A stretch of DNA of 8,243 bases. Source: Gammaproteobacteria bacterium (GTDB taxonomy: Bacteria > Pseudomonadota > Gammaproteobacteria > Pseudomonadales > Azotimanducaceae). Location: positions 55,638-63,880 of the forward strand of contig PASO01000034.1 in NCBI GenBank assembly GCA_002712135.1, written 5' to 3'. Below the pieces are notes generated by a model. That model saw nothing but the letters and a program-made list of their open reading frames with translations. It ran no database searches and was not told where the DNA came from. Positions 1-7,181 of the stretch are shown one piece after another (the first letter of the stretch is position 1; every line of letters starts with the position of its first letter). The translations under genes were made by a program, and so were the position numbers.

Positions 1-1412
1 TCACCGTTATTCGCCCAGGGACTGGCGATTCTCTGACCAAAGAAATTCTGAACCTGCACCCACATACGATCGGAAAGCACATCGGTATCGGCAACAAGAA
101 TTACACTGATATTCTCACTCGACATCAGTTGCTCACCCTCAACATCTTCAAGCCCATCAGGAAAGGCCGTTGACGCACTGCCGGTCAACCTGGCAGCCAC
201 CACATACCGCTCGCCAGTCGGGTTGAAAGACTGCAGAAGATCTTCCGGATTGCTTAAAAATTGAAACTGGAAGGAGTCCAGTGGCATCGCATAGATGCTT
301 GATGACACTAGGGCTTCGATTGTCGCTGAAGCTCCTTCTGCGATATCAAGTATTCCCGCTGTCGCAAAATTAATACTCTCCAGTGACGAAGTAACAACAT
401 CTTCTTCAGAAAAGTTTTCCGCCTCCATGCCCATAATGGCCACGTGACGAACGGGCGTTCCGGCAGGGCCACTCACGGCTAATGCGGCCTGGGAATCCCC
501 TAAAACGATGTTGTCACGCATGGTAACTCCCCATGCTTCGGTCAGCCGGTTCAGGGTGGATGACTGCACCGTGGGCGCCGCAGGCATCATCGGATTCGCC
601 TGCTGAGGCCGATCGGTTTCAGCTAGCGGGTCAATGAATGCAAGCAGCTTGCCCCCGCCCATTACGAATTGGTCAATCGAAAACATTAACGATTCAGATA
701 ATCCTTTAGGATGAATGAGCATAAGAATATCGATTTCTCCCGGAATGGTCTCGATATCCGTAGCCAGCTTCTGCACATCGTAGACCTGTTCCAATTGCTC
801 AATGGCCATCCAGGACGGTGTCATCTGAAAAGTCTGCATGTTGACCTCTCCCTGCACCTCCAGGCTGGACATAATCCCTACTATTGGCTTCTCAGCTACA
901 ACAAGGCTTTGAATCAACTTACTAACCTCGTATTCCAGGAACTCTTCCTTATCTGGTTGGAAAAAAGAAATGATCTCGACGTCATCAAGCGCGTTAGTCG
1001 CTGCAAGACCGAAGTACAATTCATCACCCGCAGTCGTTATGGGCACTCCCTGCAATCCGAACTCAGCAGCTTGATCCTCCGAATCCGAAAACGGTTCGGG
1101 GTCTACAATACTTAAACTAATTTTCCCGCCCGACAAAAGTGTGTACTCTTCGAGAAGCTCTTTGACCCGCGTTGCATAGGTTCGCAGTTGTGAAAGGTTC
1201 TGGCTGCTTTTTTCAGAAAAAAAGAAATACATATTGATGGGTTCGTCAATGGATTTGACGATCTCCTTACTACCGTCCGATAGGGTGTATAAATTGTTCT
1301 CTGTCAAATCCAGGCGCAACCCACCAAACATAAGATTGTTAAGTGCAGTGAAAATCAGAAAACCTGCGGCCAGTAATAGCAGACCGATACCGGAATAATA
1401 TTTTCTGTTCAT
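1..1412 (-). CDS. GldG-like ABC transporter auxiliary protein (partial, C-terminus off window)
   Basis: The frame is open from an ATG at 1412 to the left edge, giving 470 residues with no stop; I read every codon. The protein starts MNRKYYSG, has one hydrophobic segment at about residues 8-24, then the stretch RLDLTENNLYTLSDGS (33-48), which is typical of GldG/ABC-type auxiliary proteins. Further on come FGLQGVPI and ELYFGL, and near the visible end DRMWVQVQNFFGQRI, the conserved motif before the C-terminal membrane anchor of this family. The anchor would lie beyond the window. The bulk should be periplasmic, held by N- and C-terminal helices. A purine-rich ribosome site (GGGGGAG) precedes the ATG, which lies two bases after the permease stop, so the gene is the third of the ABC operon. 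In Bacteroidota the homologue acts with GldA and GldF in gliding; the role in proteobacteria is unknown to me. Family assignment is strong, function is not. Confidence 0.93.
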   Translation of the reverse strand, partial: MNRKYYSGIGLLLLAAGFLIFTALNNLMFGGLRLDLTENNLYTLSDGSKEIVKSIDEPINMYFFFSEKSSQNLSQLRTYATRVKELLEEYTLLSGGKISLSIVDPEPFSDSEDQAAEFGLQGVPITTAGDELYFGLAATNALDDVEIISFFQPDKEEFLEYEVSKLIQSLVVAEKPIVGIMSSLEVQGEVNMQTFQMTPSWMAIEQLEQVYDVQKLATDIETIPGEIDILMLIHPKGLSESLMFSIDQFVMGGGKLLAFIDPLAETDRPQQANPMMPAAPTVQSSTLNRLTEAWGVTMRDNIVLGDSQAALAVSGPAGTPVRHVAIMGMEAENFSEEDVVTSSLESINFATAGILDIAEGASATIEALVSSSIYAMPLDSFQFQFLSNPEDLLQSFNPTGERYVVAARLTGSASTAFPDGLEDVEGEQLMSSENISVILVADTDVLSDRMWVQVQNFFGQRIASPWANNG

Positions 1413-1414
1413 CG

Positions 1415-2164
1415 CTACTCCCCCTGCTTCAAGTCAACAACAACCATCGTCGCCAATAACCAGAAAACGATCATCGAAATAAAATACAAAACGTCACGCA
1501 AACTTAAGACGCCCTTGGATATCGCCGAGAAGTGAGTGAGGAAACTAAGACTTGCCAGCGTGTCAACAAAGACTGCGGGCATCCAGCCTTTGAACGCACC
1601 GAGTACCATTGGAAAACCTGCGAGAATAAAAACAAGGCATGTGACGCCACAGAGAATAAACGCAATTACCTGACTCTTACTCATCGCTGACGCACAGGAA
1701 CCAATCGCCAGGAAACCGCCGGCCATTAGCCAACTGCCAACATAACTAGCCGCTATCAATCCATTATCTGGCTCACCCAAATAATTAACGGTAATCCACA
1801 AAGGAAATGTCAAAAGTAGCGCTATGCCGGTGAAGACCCAGGCAGCGAGGAACTTTCCTACCACCGCATCTAGACGTCTAATCGGTAGCGTCATCAGCAA
1901 TTCAATAGAGCCTGACTTTCTTTCTTCAGCCCACAAGCGCATGGAGACAGCAGGCACCAGAAACAAATAGAGCCAAGGATGGAAACTGAAGAATGGCGTC
2001 AGATCCGCCTGTCCTCTCTCGTAAAGATTACCTATATAGAAAGTGAACACACCGGACAGAATCAAGAATATGAGTATGAAAACATAGGCTATCGGGGTTG
2101 CAAAGTAGCTCGAGAATTCACGCCTGCTGATGACAAGCAGACTGGTAAGCGAAAGATCAAACAT
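1415..2164 (-). CDS. ABC-2 type permease, GldF-like
   Basis: Encodes a 249-residue integral inner-membrane subunit. About six membrane segments are visible (roughly 25-45, 62-78, 105-127, 138-160, 165-187 and 222-243). The conserved cytoplasmic motif AEERKSGSIELLMTLP (79-94), followed by GKFLA (103-107), is the hallmark of GldF/NosY-type ABC-2 permeases and is the likely contact with the ATPase. I place the start at the ATG at 2164, not at the in-frame ATG 12 codons upstream (2200). The 2164 site has a strong GAGGAGG ribosome site seven bases ahead, the protein then begins MFDLSLTSLLVISRREF as family members do, and the longer version would run deeper into the ATPase gene. The start overlaps the ATPase stop by eight bases (ATGTTTGA), suggesting translational coupling. 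The substrate is unknown. Confidence 0.94.
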   Translation of the reverse strand: MFDLSLTSLLVISRREFSSYFATPIAYVFILIFLILSGVFTFYIGNLYERGQADLTPFFSFHPWLYLFLVPAVSMRLWAEERKSGSIELLMTLPIRRLDAVVGKFLAAWVFTGIALLLTFPLWITVNYLGEPDNGLIAASYVGSWLMAGGFLAIGSCASAMSKSQVIAFILCGVTCLVFILAGFPMVLGAFKGWMPAVFVDTLASLSFLTHFSAISKGVLSLRDVLYFISMIVFWLLATMVVVDLKQGE

Positions 2165-3089
2165 GATCAGCCTCCTCGGTAATACTGCGGAACACTTCAT
2201 CCAACCGACCTTTCTCCTGAAGTAACCCTTCGATCTGCCAATTCTTTTCGCGAATGACCTCTACAACATTGCTCAGCAAGTGGGTACCCGAGGAAGTTGG
2301 AATAAGTAGCAAATCGGTACCTTTTCTCTCGACCTCAGCAACATTCTCTAGCGCCTGCATGTAGTTCTCAATCTCTTCTACATCTGCGCTGCCGGCACTC
2401 ACTGTGACAGCCATGTGATATCGGGATCTGGCTTCCAGTTCCTCGGGTGAACAATCAGCGACAATCTTGCCGCGCGAAATGATTACTGCACGGGTACAAA
2501 CAGCGGTTACCTCTTCTAGAATATGCGTAGAAATAATCACAATCTTGTCTTTAGACAGGCCATGTATCATTTCACGAACCTGATGCTTCTGATTGGGATC
2601 CAGTCCATCCGTTGGCTCATCCAGAATAAGGACCATAGGATCATGAATAATCGCCTGGGCGAGGCCGACTCTCCTTTTGAATCCTTTGGATAGGGTCTCG
2701 ATTCGCTGATCCAGTACTGTCTGTAGAGACAGCGTCCCTATCACATCGTTAATTCGATTTTCTCTTTCACTACCCTCAAACCCTCGGACTGCAGCAATGA
2801 AGCGTAAGAATGCGCGCGGTGTCATTTCTTCGTAACAGGGGGCTCCTTCAGGCAAATAACCCACTTGACGCTGGGCTTCGAGAGTATCGGACACAATATC
2901 GCTACCCCAGATGCTTACCGAGCCGCTGCTAGGTGACAGAAAGCCAGTGATTATTTTCATGGTGGTGGACTTACCCGCGCCATTGGGCCCAAGAAACCCT
3001 AGAATCTCACCCGGCTCAACTGTAAAAGAAAGACCATCTACGGCAACAAGATCGCCAAAATGCTTCCTCAATTGTGTAACTTCAATCAT
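2157..3089 (-). CDS. ABC transporter ATP-binding protein, GldA-like
   Basis: A 310-residue ABC ATPase, first gene of the three-gene operon. Walker A is GPNGAGKST (34-42), the signature is LSKGF (133-137), Walker B is VLILDE (153-158), the D-loop is GLDP (162-165) and the switch histidine is H189 in STHI. The Q-loop position carries glutamate (GYLPE, 77-81), as I recall for GldA/NosF-type ATPases, so it is not a defect. After about residue 225 comes a C-terminal extension ending in RLDEVFRSIT, as in DrrA/GldA-type ATPases that serve ABC-2 permeases. The ATG at 3089 has a GAGGA ribosome site six bases upstream. The partner is the permease whose start overlaps this stop. No clear export or import substrate can be read from the sequence. 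Confidence 0.96.
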   Translation of the reverse strand: MIEVTQLRKHFGDLVAVDGLSFTVEPGEILGFLGPNGAGKSTTMKIITGFLSPSSGSVSIWGSDIVSDTLEAQRQVGYLPEGAPCYEEMTPRAFLRFIAAVRGFEGSERENRINDVIGTLSLQTVLDQRIETLSKGFKRRVGLAQAIIHDPMVLILDEPTDGLDPNQKHQVREMIHGLSKDKIVIISTHILEEVTAVCTRAVIISRGKIVADCSPEELEARSRYHMAVTVSAGSADVEEIENYMQALENVAEVERKGTDLLLIPTSSGTHLLSNVVEVIREKNWQIEGLLQEKGRLDEVFRSITEEADHV

Positions 3090-3293
3090 CTATTTCCTCA
3101 GCTTGACTAATGCTTTAAACCTACAAGACTAAAAACGCCCACCATGTTAACCAACAACGTCCTAGGCGGACAGTGGGACGTACCTTAGCAAACGATTCTT
3201 GAGACAACAAAATGCCACTTTTTCTCCCTAGTAACATAGAACCTTTCGCGCTCCTAGGCCTACTAACTGCATTAAGAAAAATTATTGGGGGAA

Positions 3294-3429
3294 GAAGCCT
3301 GCAACTATCGCTGCTTTCTCACGAAGAAACTGTTGGGGGAACTTAGTTCCTAGTGAAAAAGGTGCACCCAAATGGGTCTAGTATCTTCACTTGGATTAGG
3401 GGAACAGTGGTATTGCAGGCTTCGCTTTT
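3294..3429 (+). ncRNA. Candidate structured RNA with nested stems
   Basis: A perfect 11-bp stem, GAAGCCTGCAA (3294-3304) with TTGCAGGCTTC (3413-3423), closes a domain that contains a second nested stem ACTGTT (3329-3334)/AACAGT (3403-3408). Inside lie two side-by-side elements: a hairpin GGAAC/GTTCC (3338-3342/3346-3350) and a stem AGTGAA/TTCACT (3352-3357/3386-3391) capped by ACCC/GGGT (3366-3369/3374-3377). All these pairs are compatible with one fold. The outer stem is followed by GCTTTT, a weak termination-like end, which is why I chose the plus strand; the fold is almost equally good on the minus strand, so orientation is uncertain. I do not recognise it as 6S, tmRNA, SRP RNA or a known riboswitch. 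It could instead be a non-autonomous inverted-repeat element. No expression evidence is available. Confidence 0.4.
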
Positions 3430-3656
3430 AATCCGCACCCTCGAACTCTTTCACAGAAAGTCGGCGAATTGTTAACATGATGTCTCACCGTTTATCACGC
3501 CGTTTCATCGTAAATTCACGAAGATCGTAGCAGGAAGCTTTATCCTTACATCTTCACATATATTGTGTATTGTCATGGAGCGTTTGGTCGATATCACACT
3601 GGAACTGGAAAATCACCGCACCTTTTCTAGTCGCTAGGGACCTCTTCCAACTCTCC

Positions 3657-3665
3657 TGTTATGAT
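3657..3665 (+). promoter_or_regulatory. Extended -10 promoter element of the SDR gene
   Basis: TGTTATGAT gives an extended -10 (TG, one base, then TATGAT, five of six consensus bases). No good -35 is seen at the usual distance, which extended -10 promoters tolerate. Transcription would start near 3672, leaving a leader of about 22 bases before the ATG at 3695. This is inferred from sequence only. Confidence 0.35.
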
Positions 3666-3694
3666 TTCCCTCAGTCAATTCAAAAGAATCAACC

Positions 3695-4459
3695 ATGAAA
3701 GGAACCGCACTTATTACGGGCGCGTCTTCGGGTATCGGCGAAAGTCTGGCTCGGGTATTCGCCAGTAATGATTTTCAGCTGATTATTACAGCGAGAGACA
3801 CGTCCAAGCTTGTGGCATTAAAGAACTCTCTCGACGATCCTGATCAGACACAGATTGTTACTGCCGACCTTAGCACCCGAGAAGGAATTGATCACCTTAT
3901 TGCGAACACCAAAAAGGAACGCGTTGATATCCTGGTAAACAACGCTGGCATCATGCAGTGGGGCAATTTACAAGACCGGGAAGCAGACACAATTGACCAG
4001 CTGATTGACTTGAACATCCGTGCGTTGACATACCTAACTCACCATTTTCTGAAAGGCATGATCAAACGTAGCAGTGGCAAGATTCTCAACGTCGCATCAA
4101 TCGCAGGATTCCAGCCCATTCCGGCAATGGGGTTGTATGCGGCAAGCAAGGCGTACGTCCTGTCGCTCACCGAATCACTATCTGAACAAATCGCTAATTC
4201 GGGCGTATCAGTTACCGCATTATGTCCCGGGATAACCAACACTCCGTCGACAGAACAACTAATTAACGAAATCCCCCCCTTTATTGTTTCGTCCGCCGAC
4301 GAGGTCGCATTGGCGGGTTTCGAAGCGCTAATGGCAGGCGAGACATTATGCATTCCCGGCGTCGCGAACAAAACCGCGGTCGCATGGGCTAAGCTGCAAC
4401 CCAGGTCGGTGGTAAGAAAAATAGGTGGCTTTGTCGCCAAGTTTGCGCCCGACCAGTAA
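3695..4459 (+). CDS. Short-chain dehydrogenase/reductase (SDR), classical type
   Basis: A 254-residue cytosolic NAD(P)-dependent oxidoreductase of usual classical SDR length. The cofactor loop TGASSGIG is at 8-15, NNAG at 82-85, the active-site asparagine at N107, the catalytic serine at S135, and the YxxxK pair at Y148 and K152, followed by PGIT (178-181). All tetrad residues are present. An arginine at the end of the second strand (ITAR, R34) favours NADPH over NADH. The sequence resembles the DltE/YqjQ-like branch with broad or unknown substrates, so the reaction cannot be named. The ATG has only a weak purine-rich ribosome site (AAAAGAAT), but the Rossmann motif begins just after it, so the start is secure. 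The gene stands alone on the plus strand and converges on the oxygenase gene, ending 78 bases from it. Confidence 0.95.
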   Translation: MKGTALITGASSGIGESLARVFASNDFQLIITARDTSKLVALKNSLDDPDQTQIVTADLSTREGIDHLIANTKKERVDILVNNAGIMQWGNLQDREADTIDQLIDLNIRALTYLTHHFLKGMIKRSSGKILNVASIAGFQPIPAMGLYAASKAYVLSLTESLSEQIANSGVSVTALCPGITNTPSTEQLINEIPPFIVSSADEVALAGFEALMAGETLCIPGVANKTAVAWAKLQPRSVVRKIGGFVAKFAPDQ

Positions 4460-4473
4460 TCCCAACAATCGAC

Positions 4474-4540
4474 TAACCGAAGCAGAATTGCTTTGCATAA
4501 AGTACCATCAGAACTATTATCCACAGAATTACTTCGGTTA
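4474..4540. terminator. Possible terminator region between convergent genes
   Basis: Nine-base arms TAACCGAAG (4474-4482) and CTTCGGTTA (4532-4540) are exact inverted repeats enclosing the gap between the convergent SDR and oxygenase genes; the right arm includes the oxygenase stop codon. Partly competing with the left arm is a short hairpin AAGCA-GAAT-TGCTT (4480-4493) just after the SDR stop. Neither has a strong T tract, so this is a weak call for transcription ending on both strands. Confidence 0.25.
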
Positions 4541-5374
4541 TACGACAGCGAGCTCGTTTAGTCGTTCGTTCAAGTAGCTAGCGGCAGTATACCGATCTGA
4601 CAAAACCACATCGGGGCGCGGATGCAAAAACAAAGGTAAAGACATACGAGACGCATGCATGTACTCCCCCGCCGGATTGACAACTCGGTGTTTAGTCGAG
4701 GGGAAATAACCCCCTGATACCTCCTGCAACATGTCACCAATATTTACAATAACATTATCGAACCCTGCTGGAACCGCTATCCAGTCGCCAGTCGTGTCGA
4801 ACACTTCCAACCCCGATGCGCTCGACATTGGCAAAATGGTGATCAAATTAATGTCTTCATGAGGAGCTGCGCGCATGGCGTTCTCATCACCGGTAATGGG
4901 GGGATAATGTAAGATTCGCAGCAACGTGTCATCGCTACCAACAATCATGTTCGACAATGGTTCCCGATAACCGCTAGCGATATCGACTGGAGAGTATCGT
5001 TCAATCCAAGACAAAAGCGTTGCTGCAAACTCATGCGCCGCCTTGTAGTAAAGGACTAACTCTTCTCTTAGGTTAACCGGACATCGACCCCATGGATAAA
5101 AGTGAAAGTACTCTTTGATATCTCGCTCAATATGTCCCTTCGGGGACTCAGCATTATCCATTGAGAAAAAACCATCCTGAGTCCTTCCGTCCACGGCAAA
5201 GCGCTCAGCGTCACCACCGGTAAAAAATGTCATCCAGTTTTCATAAATCGACCCGATTAGCTGCAGATCCAAGGGATGATTTTTCAACACCCCAAAGCCA
5301 GTTTCTCGCAATGACGATACAAACTGCTGGTCGCTGTCTGGAGCATGGTAGTCAATTGCAGTGAGATCGCGCAT
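4538..5374 (-). CDS. 2-oxoglutarate/Fe(II)-dependent oxygenase, isopenicillin N synthase-like
   Basis: A 278-residue non-heme iron oxygenase. The iron ligands are H172 and D174 (APHEDINL) and H229 (TKHRVVNP); the RxS motif that binds the 2-oxoglutarate carboxylate is R243-M-S245. NIGDML (211-216) is the usual family strand before the distal histidine. The N-terminal half (about 5-100, including ETGFGVLKNHP at 24-34) matches the DIOX_N region of isopenicillin N synthase-like enzymes. At 278 residues it is shorter than fungal or plant relatives of about 310-350. It should couple oxidation of a small molecule to decarboxylation of 2-oxoglutarate in the cytosol. It follows the nucleoside transporter gene by 15 bases with no promoter seen between them, so the two are probably cotranscribed, which hints at a nucleoside or base as substrate. 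The ribosome site is weak (AGG 11 bases before the ATG). Family certain, substrate unknown. Confidence 0.94.
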   Translation of the reverse strand: MRDLTAIDYHAPDSDQQFVSSLRETGFGVLKNHPLDLQLIGSIYENWMTFFTGGDAERFAVDGRTQDGFFSMDNAESPKGHIERDIKEYFHFYPWGRCPVNLREELVLYYKAAHEFAATLLSWIERYSPVDIASGYREPLSNMIVGSDDTLLRILHYPPITGDENAMRAAPHEDINLITILPMSSASGLEVFDTTGDWIAVPAGFDNVIVNIGDMLQEVSGGYFPSTKHRVVNPAGEYMHASRMSLPLFLHPRPDVVLSDRYTAASYLNERLNELAVV

Positions 5375-5389
5375 GTGCCGAACGCCTGA

Positions 5390-6613
5390 TTAGTTGAACG
5401 ACAAAAAGAAACCGGCGATGGCAGCGCTCATTAGATTAGCAAGTGTCGCCGCTAACAATGCCCTTAGCCCAAGCTGGGCAATCTCAGATCGTCTGGTTGG
5501 TGCCAGAGTTCCAATGCCACCCAACAAGATTGCAATGGATGCAAAATTCGCAAATCCGCAAAGCGCGATAGTGATGACACCTTGGCTATGCGTGCCCAAA
5601 TCCTGCATGACAGCAGTGAAATTCAAATAGGCGATGAATTCAGTGAAAACCAGCTTCTGACCAATCAAGCTCCCCGCTAGGTTGGCTTCAGCCCATGGCA
5701 CGCCGAGCGCCCAGGCTACGGGCTGTAGCGCATATCCCAGAATCAGCTCAATGGTTATCGCCTCGAACCCAAAGACACCACCCATCCAGCCTATCAAAGC
5801 GTTAAGCATGGCAATCAGCGCAGTGAAGGCGACCAACATAGCGCCAACATTCAACGCGAGTTGCAGCCCAGATAGGGCTCCACTGGCAGCAGCGTCAAAT
5901 ACATTCACATAGGGTTTAACTTCTTCTTCCTCAAGCCCTTCAAGCGCGTTGATTGGGGAACCGATTTCGGGCTTGATTATCTTCGCCATCATCAGACCAC
6001 CCGGTGCAGCCATGAAGCAGGCCGCTAGTAAAAACTCCAGGTCGATGCCCATTACTGCATAACCAAACATCACCGATCCTGCTATGGAAGCCAGACCACC
6101 AACCATCACCGCAAACAACTCCGATGAAGTCATCTGCCTGATAAACGGCTTGACGACAAGTGGTGCTTCGGTTTGTCCTACAAATATGTTGGCCGCTGCC
6201 GACAACGACTCGGGGCGACTGCACCTCAGGGCCAATTGCAGCGCTCCTCCAATCAGGCGGATGATCCAGTCCATAATCCGAATGTGGTATAGCACTGCGA
6301 TAAGCGAGGCGAAGAAAACGATCACAGGTAACACATTGATGGCAAACACGAAACCAAGATTGCTCCAGGACTGGTCAGCAAGATTACCAAATAGAAAGTT
6401 GATTCCTGCTTGAGAAAAACCCAGCACCCCCGAAACACCTTCGGCGAGATTGCTGAGCAGATGTTTGCCCAGGGGAAAGTAAAGCACGAGGCCACCTACG
6501 CCAATCTGAATAGCAAAAGCTACGCCCACCGTTCGCAGATTAACGGAACGCCGATTTGTAGACGCCAGCCAGGCAATAAGTATTAGTCCAGCAATTCCGA
6601 TCAAGCTGATCAT
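5390..6613 (-). CDS. Concentrative nucleoside transporter (CNT/NupC family), probably sodium-coupled
   Basis: A 407-residue inner-membrane protein of normal bacterial CNT length, hydrophobic throughout. Residues known to bind nucleoside in the Vibrio cholerae transporter are all present: GQTEAP (146-151) supplies Q147, T148 and E149; E325 lies in FTEF; F354, N356 and S359 lie in GFANFASI. The sodium site residues of that protein also appear conserved as N142, V145, S176 and I177, so sodium rather than proton coupling is likely; this mapping is from memory of the family. The protein would import nucleosides from the periplasm. The ATG at 6613 has AGGA seven bases upstream and a good promoter further up. 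The gene leads a two-gene unit with the 2-oxoglutarate oxygenase. Confidence 0.95.
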   Translation of the reverse strand: MISLIGIAGLILIAWLASTNRRSVNLRTVGVAFAIQIGVGGLVLYFPLGKHLLSNLAEGVSGVLGFSQAGINFLFGNLADQSWSNLGFVFAINVLPVIVFFASLIAVLYHIRIMDWIIRLIGGALQLALRCSRPESLSAAANIFVGQTEAPLVVKPFIRQMTSSELFAVMVGGLASIAGSVMFGYAVMGIDLEFLLAACFMAAPGGLMMAKIIKPEIGSPINALEGLEEEEVKPYVNVFDAAASGALSGLQLALNVGAMLVAFTALIAMLNALIGWMGGVFGFEAITIELILGYALQPVAWALGVPWAEANLAGSLIGQKLVFTEFIAYLNFTAVMQDLGTHSQGVITIALCGFANFASIAILLGGIGTLAPTRRSEIAQLGLRALLAATLANLMSAAIAGFFLSFN

Positions 6614-6641
6614 TCAGAATCCTATTCGGAGGAACGACCTG

Positions 6642-6671
6642 AACATAGGCTGCGAGCAGCATTATTGTCAA
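6642..6671 (-). promoter_or_regulatory. Sigma70-like promoter of the nucleoside transporter gene
   Basis: On the minus strand a perfect -35 TTGACA (6671-6666) is followed after 18 bases by TATGTT (6647-6642), four of six -10 bases. Transcription would start near 6635, about 22 bases before the transporter ATG. It lies in the 72-base gap after the TonB-domain gene, so the transporter and oxygenase genes probably have their own transcript. Confidence 0.5.
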
Positions 6672-6685
6672 CGCTTTATAGCGAC

Positions 6686-7090
6686 CTAGGCGTCACCAAG
6701 ATGATATTCGATAGTGTCGATGTGCACACAAGCCTCCCTAATTGGATCGTACTCCCAATTTTCTGCGGTACGCAAGGCGCTGCGACGAAACGCACGTTCA
6801 TTGCGAGCGCCCGAGCTCTCGAGAATTTCAATATTTTCGGTCTGACCTTCTTTGGTAATAACAAATTTCAATTTTACCTCACCTGACGTGGAATCAATCG
6901 CCATAACGTGAGGGAAAAAGATGAGCAACTTTGGCTCAATTTTTTCAGGGCAGCGTGGATGATCAAAGACCTCTTCAGCTGGATCTGCAGCAGCGGCCCG
7001 TATATCTCCTCGTCCCGCATACTGATCCGCCATCACTGGTGATGACGCCCAAAATATCGTGACGAGTATTAGCATTCTTTCGAGATTCAT
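6686..7090 (-). CDS. Small exported protein with a TonB C-terminal-like domain
   Basis: A 134-residue protein. Residues 1-21 form a signal peptide: arginine in the n-region (MNLER), a hydrophobic core ILVTIFW, and a likely cut after PVMA (A21). After a short linker, residues about 55-131 resemble a TonB C-terminal domain: GEVKLKFVITKEGQTENIEILESSG (70-94), then AFRRSALRTAENWEYDP (100-116) with the typical W-x-Y-x-P. It lacks the membrane anchor and proline-rich spacer of true TonB, so it is periplasmic, not a full energy transducer. C47 and C121 could form a disulfide. The ATG at 7090 lacks a clear ribosome site; the next ATG (7075) has a weak one but loses the charged n-region, so I keep 7090. 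No TonB-dependent receptor or ExbB/D gene is nearby. The role is unknown. Confidence 0.85.
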   Translation of the reverse strand: MNLERMLILVTIFWASSPVMADQYAGRGDIRAAAADPAEEVFDHPRCPEKIEPKLLIFFPHVMAIDSTSGEVKLKFVITKEGQTENIEILESSGARNERAFRRSALRTAENWEYDPIREACVHIDTIEYHLGDA

Positions 7091-7181
7091 AGGATTAAAA
7101 ATATGTATTAACCTCTCATCAGATCACCATTTGAACCAACAGCGACAGCGATTCACTGTTGTGCCCGGCCGATAAATCAAG

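Larger units (their letters stand above)
3090..3694. other. Divergent intergenic region, 605 bases, no convincing gene
   Basis: This gap separates the divergently read ATPase and SDR genes and must hold both promoters. I see no tRNA, rRNA or good coding frame. It contains the nested inverted repeats entered separately at 3294-3429, a pair of near-identical 12-base motifs (3140-3151 on the minus strand, 3471-3482 on the plus strand), and a hairpin at 3157-3162/3176-3181 (ACGTCC/GGACGT). For the ATPase operon only a weak promoter could be proposed (minus strand TTGGTT, 17-base spacer, TAGTCT), which I do not call. On the plus strand another possible promoter lies at 3570-3597 (TTGTCA, 16 bases, TATCAC), weaker than the extended -10 called next to the SDR gene. 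CTAG occurs seven times in this stretch. Confidence 0.7.

Noticed and set aside
711..1115. 134-codon open frame on the plus strand
   Set aside because: It lies wholly antisense to the GldG-like gene, whose own frame is open and recognisable; the product shows no domain and no ribosome site.
2165..2200. Longer N-terminus for the permease, starting at 2200
   Set aside because: It would add 12 residues encoded within the ATPase gene; the ATG at 2164 has a much stronger ribosome site and gives the family-like N-terminus.
3212..3346. 44-residue plus-strand frame in the divergent gap (MPLFLPSN...)
   Set aside because: No good ribosome site, no recognisable domain, and it runs into the structured repeat region; a frame of this length is common by chance.
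3294..3423. Integron attC site or known RNA (6S, SRP RNA, tmRNA)
   Set aside because: The arms lack the GTTRRRY/RYYYAAC core of attC sites, and the sequence lacks the conserved parts of 6S, SRP RNA and tmRNA.
4039..4524. 161-codon open frame on the minus strand
   Set aside because: Antisense to the SDR gene, which has all catalytic motifs; the antisense product has no recognisable feature.
4474..4540. Replication origin around the DnaA box
   Set aside because: Only one box, no AT-rich unwinding element and no replication gene in the window.
5940..6224. 94-codon frame on the minus strand
   Set aside because: Out-of-frame reading inside the nucleoside transporter gene on the same strand; the transporter frame carries the family motifs.
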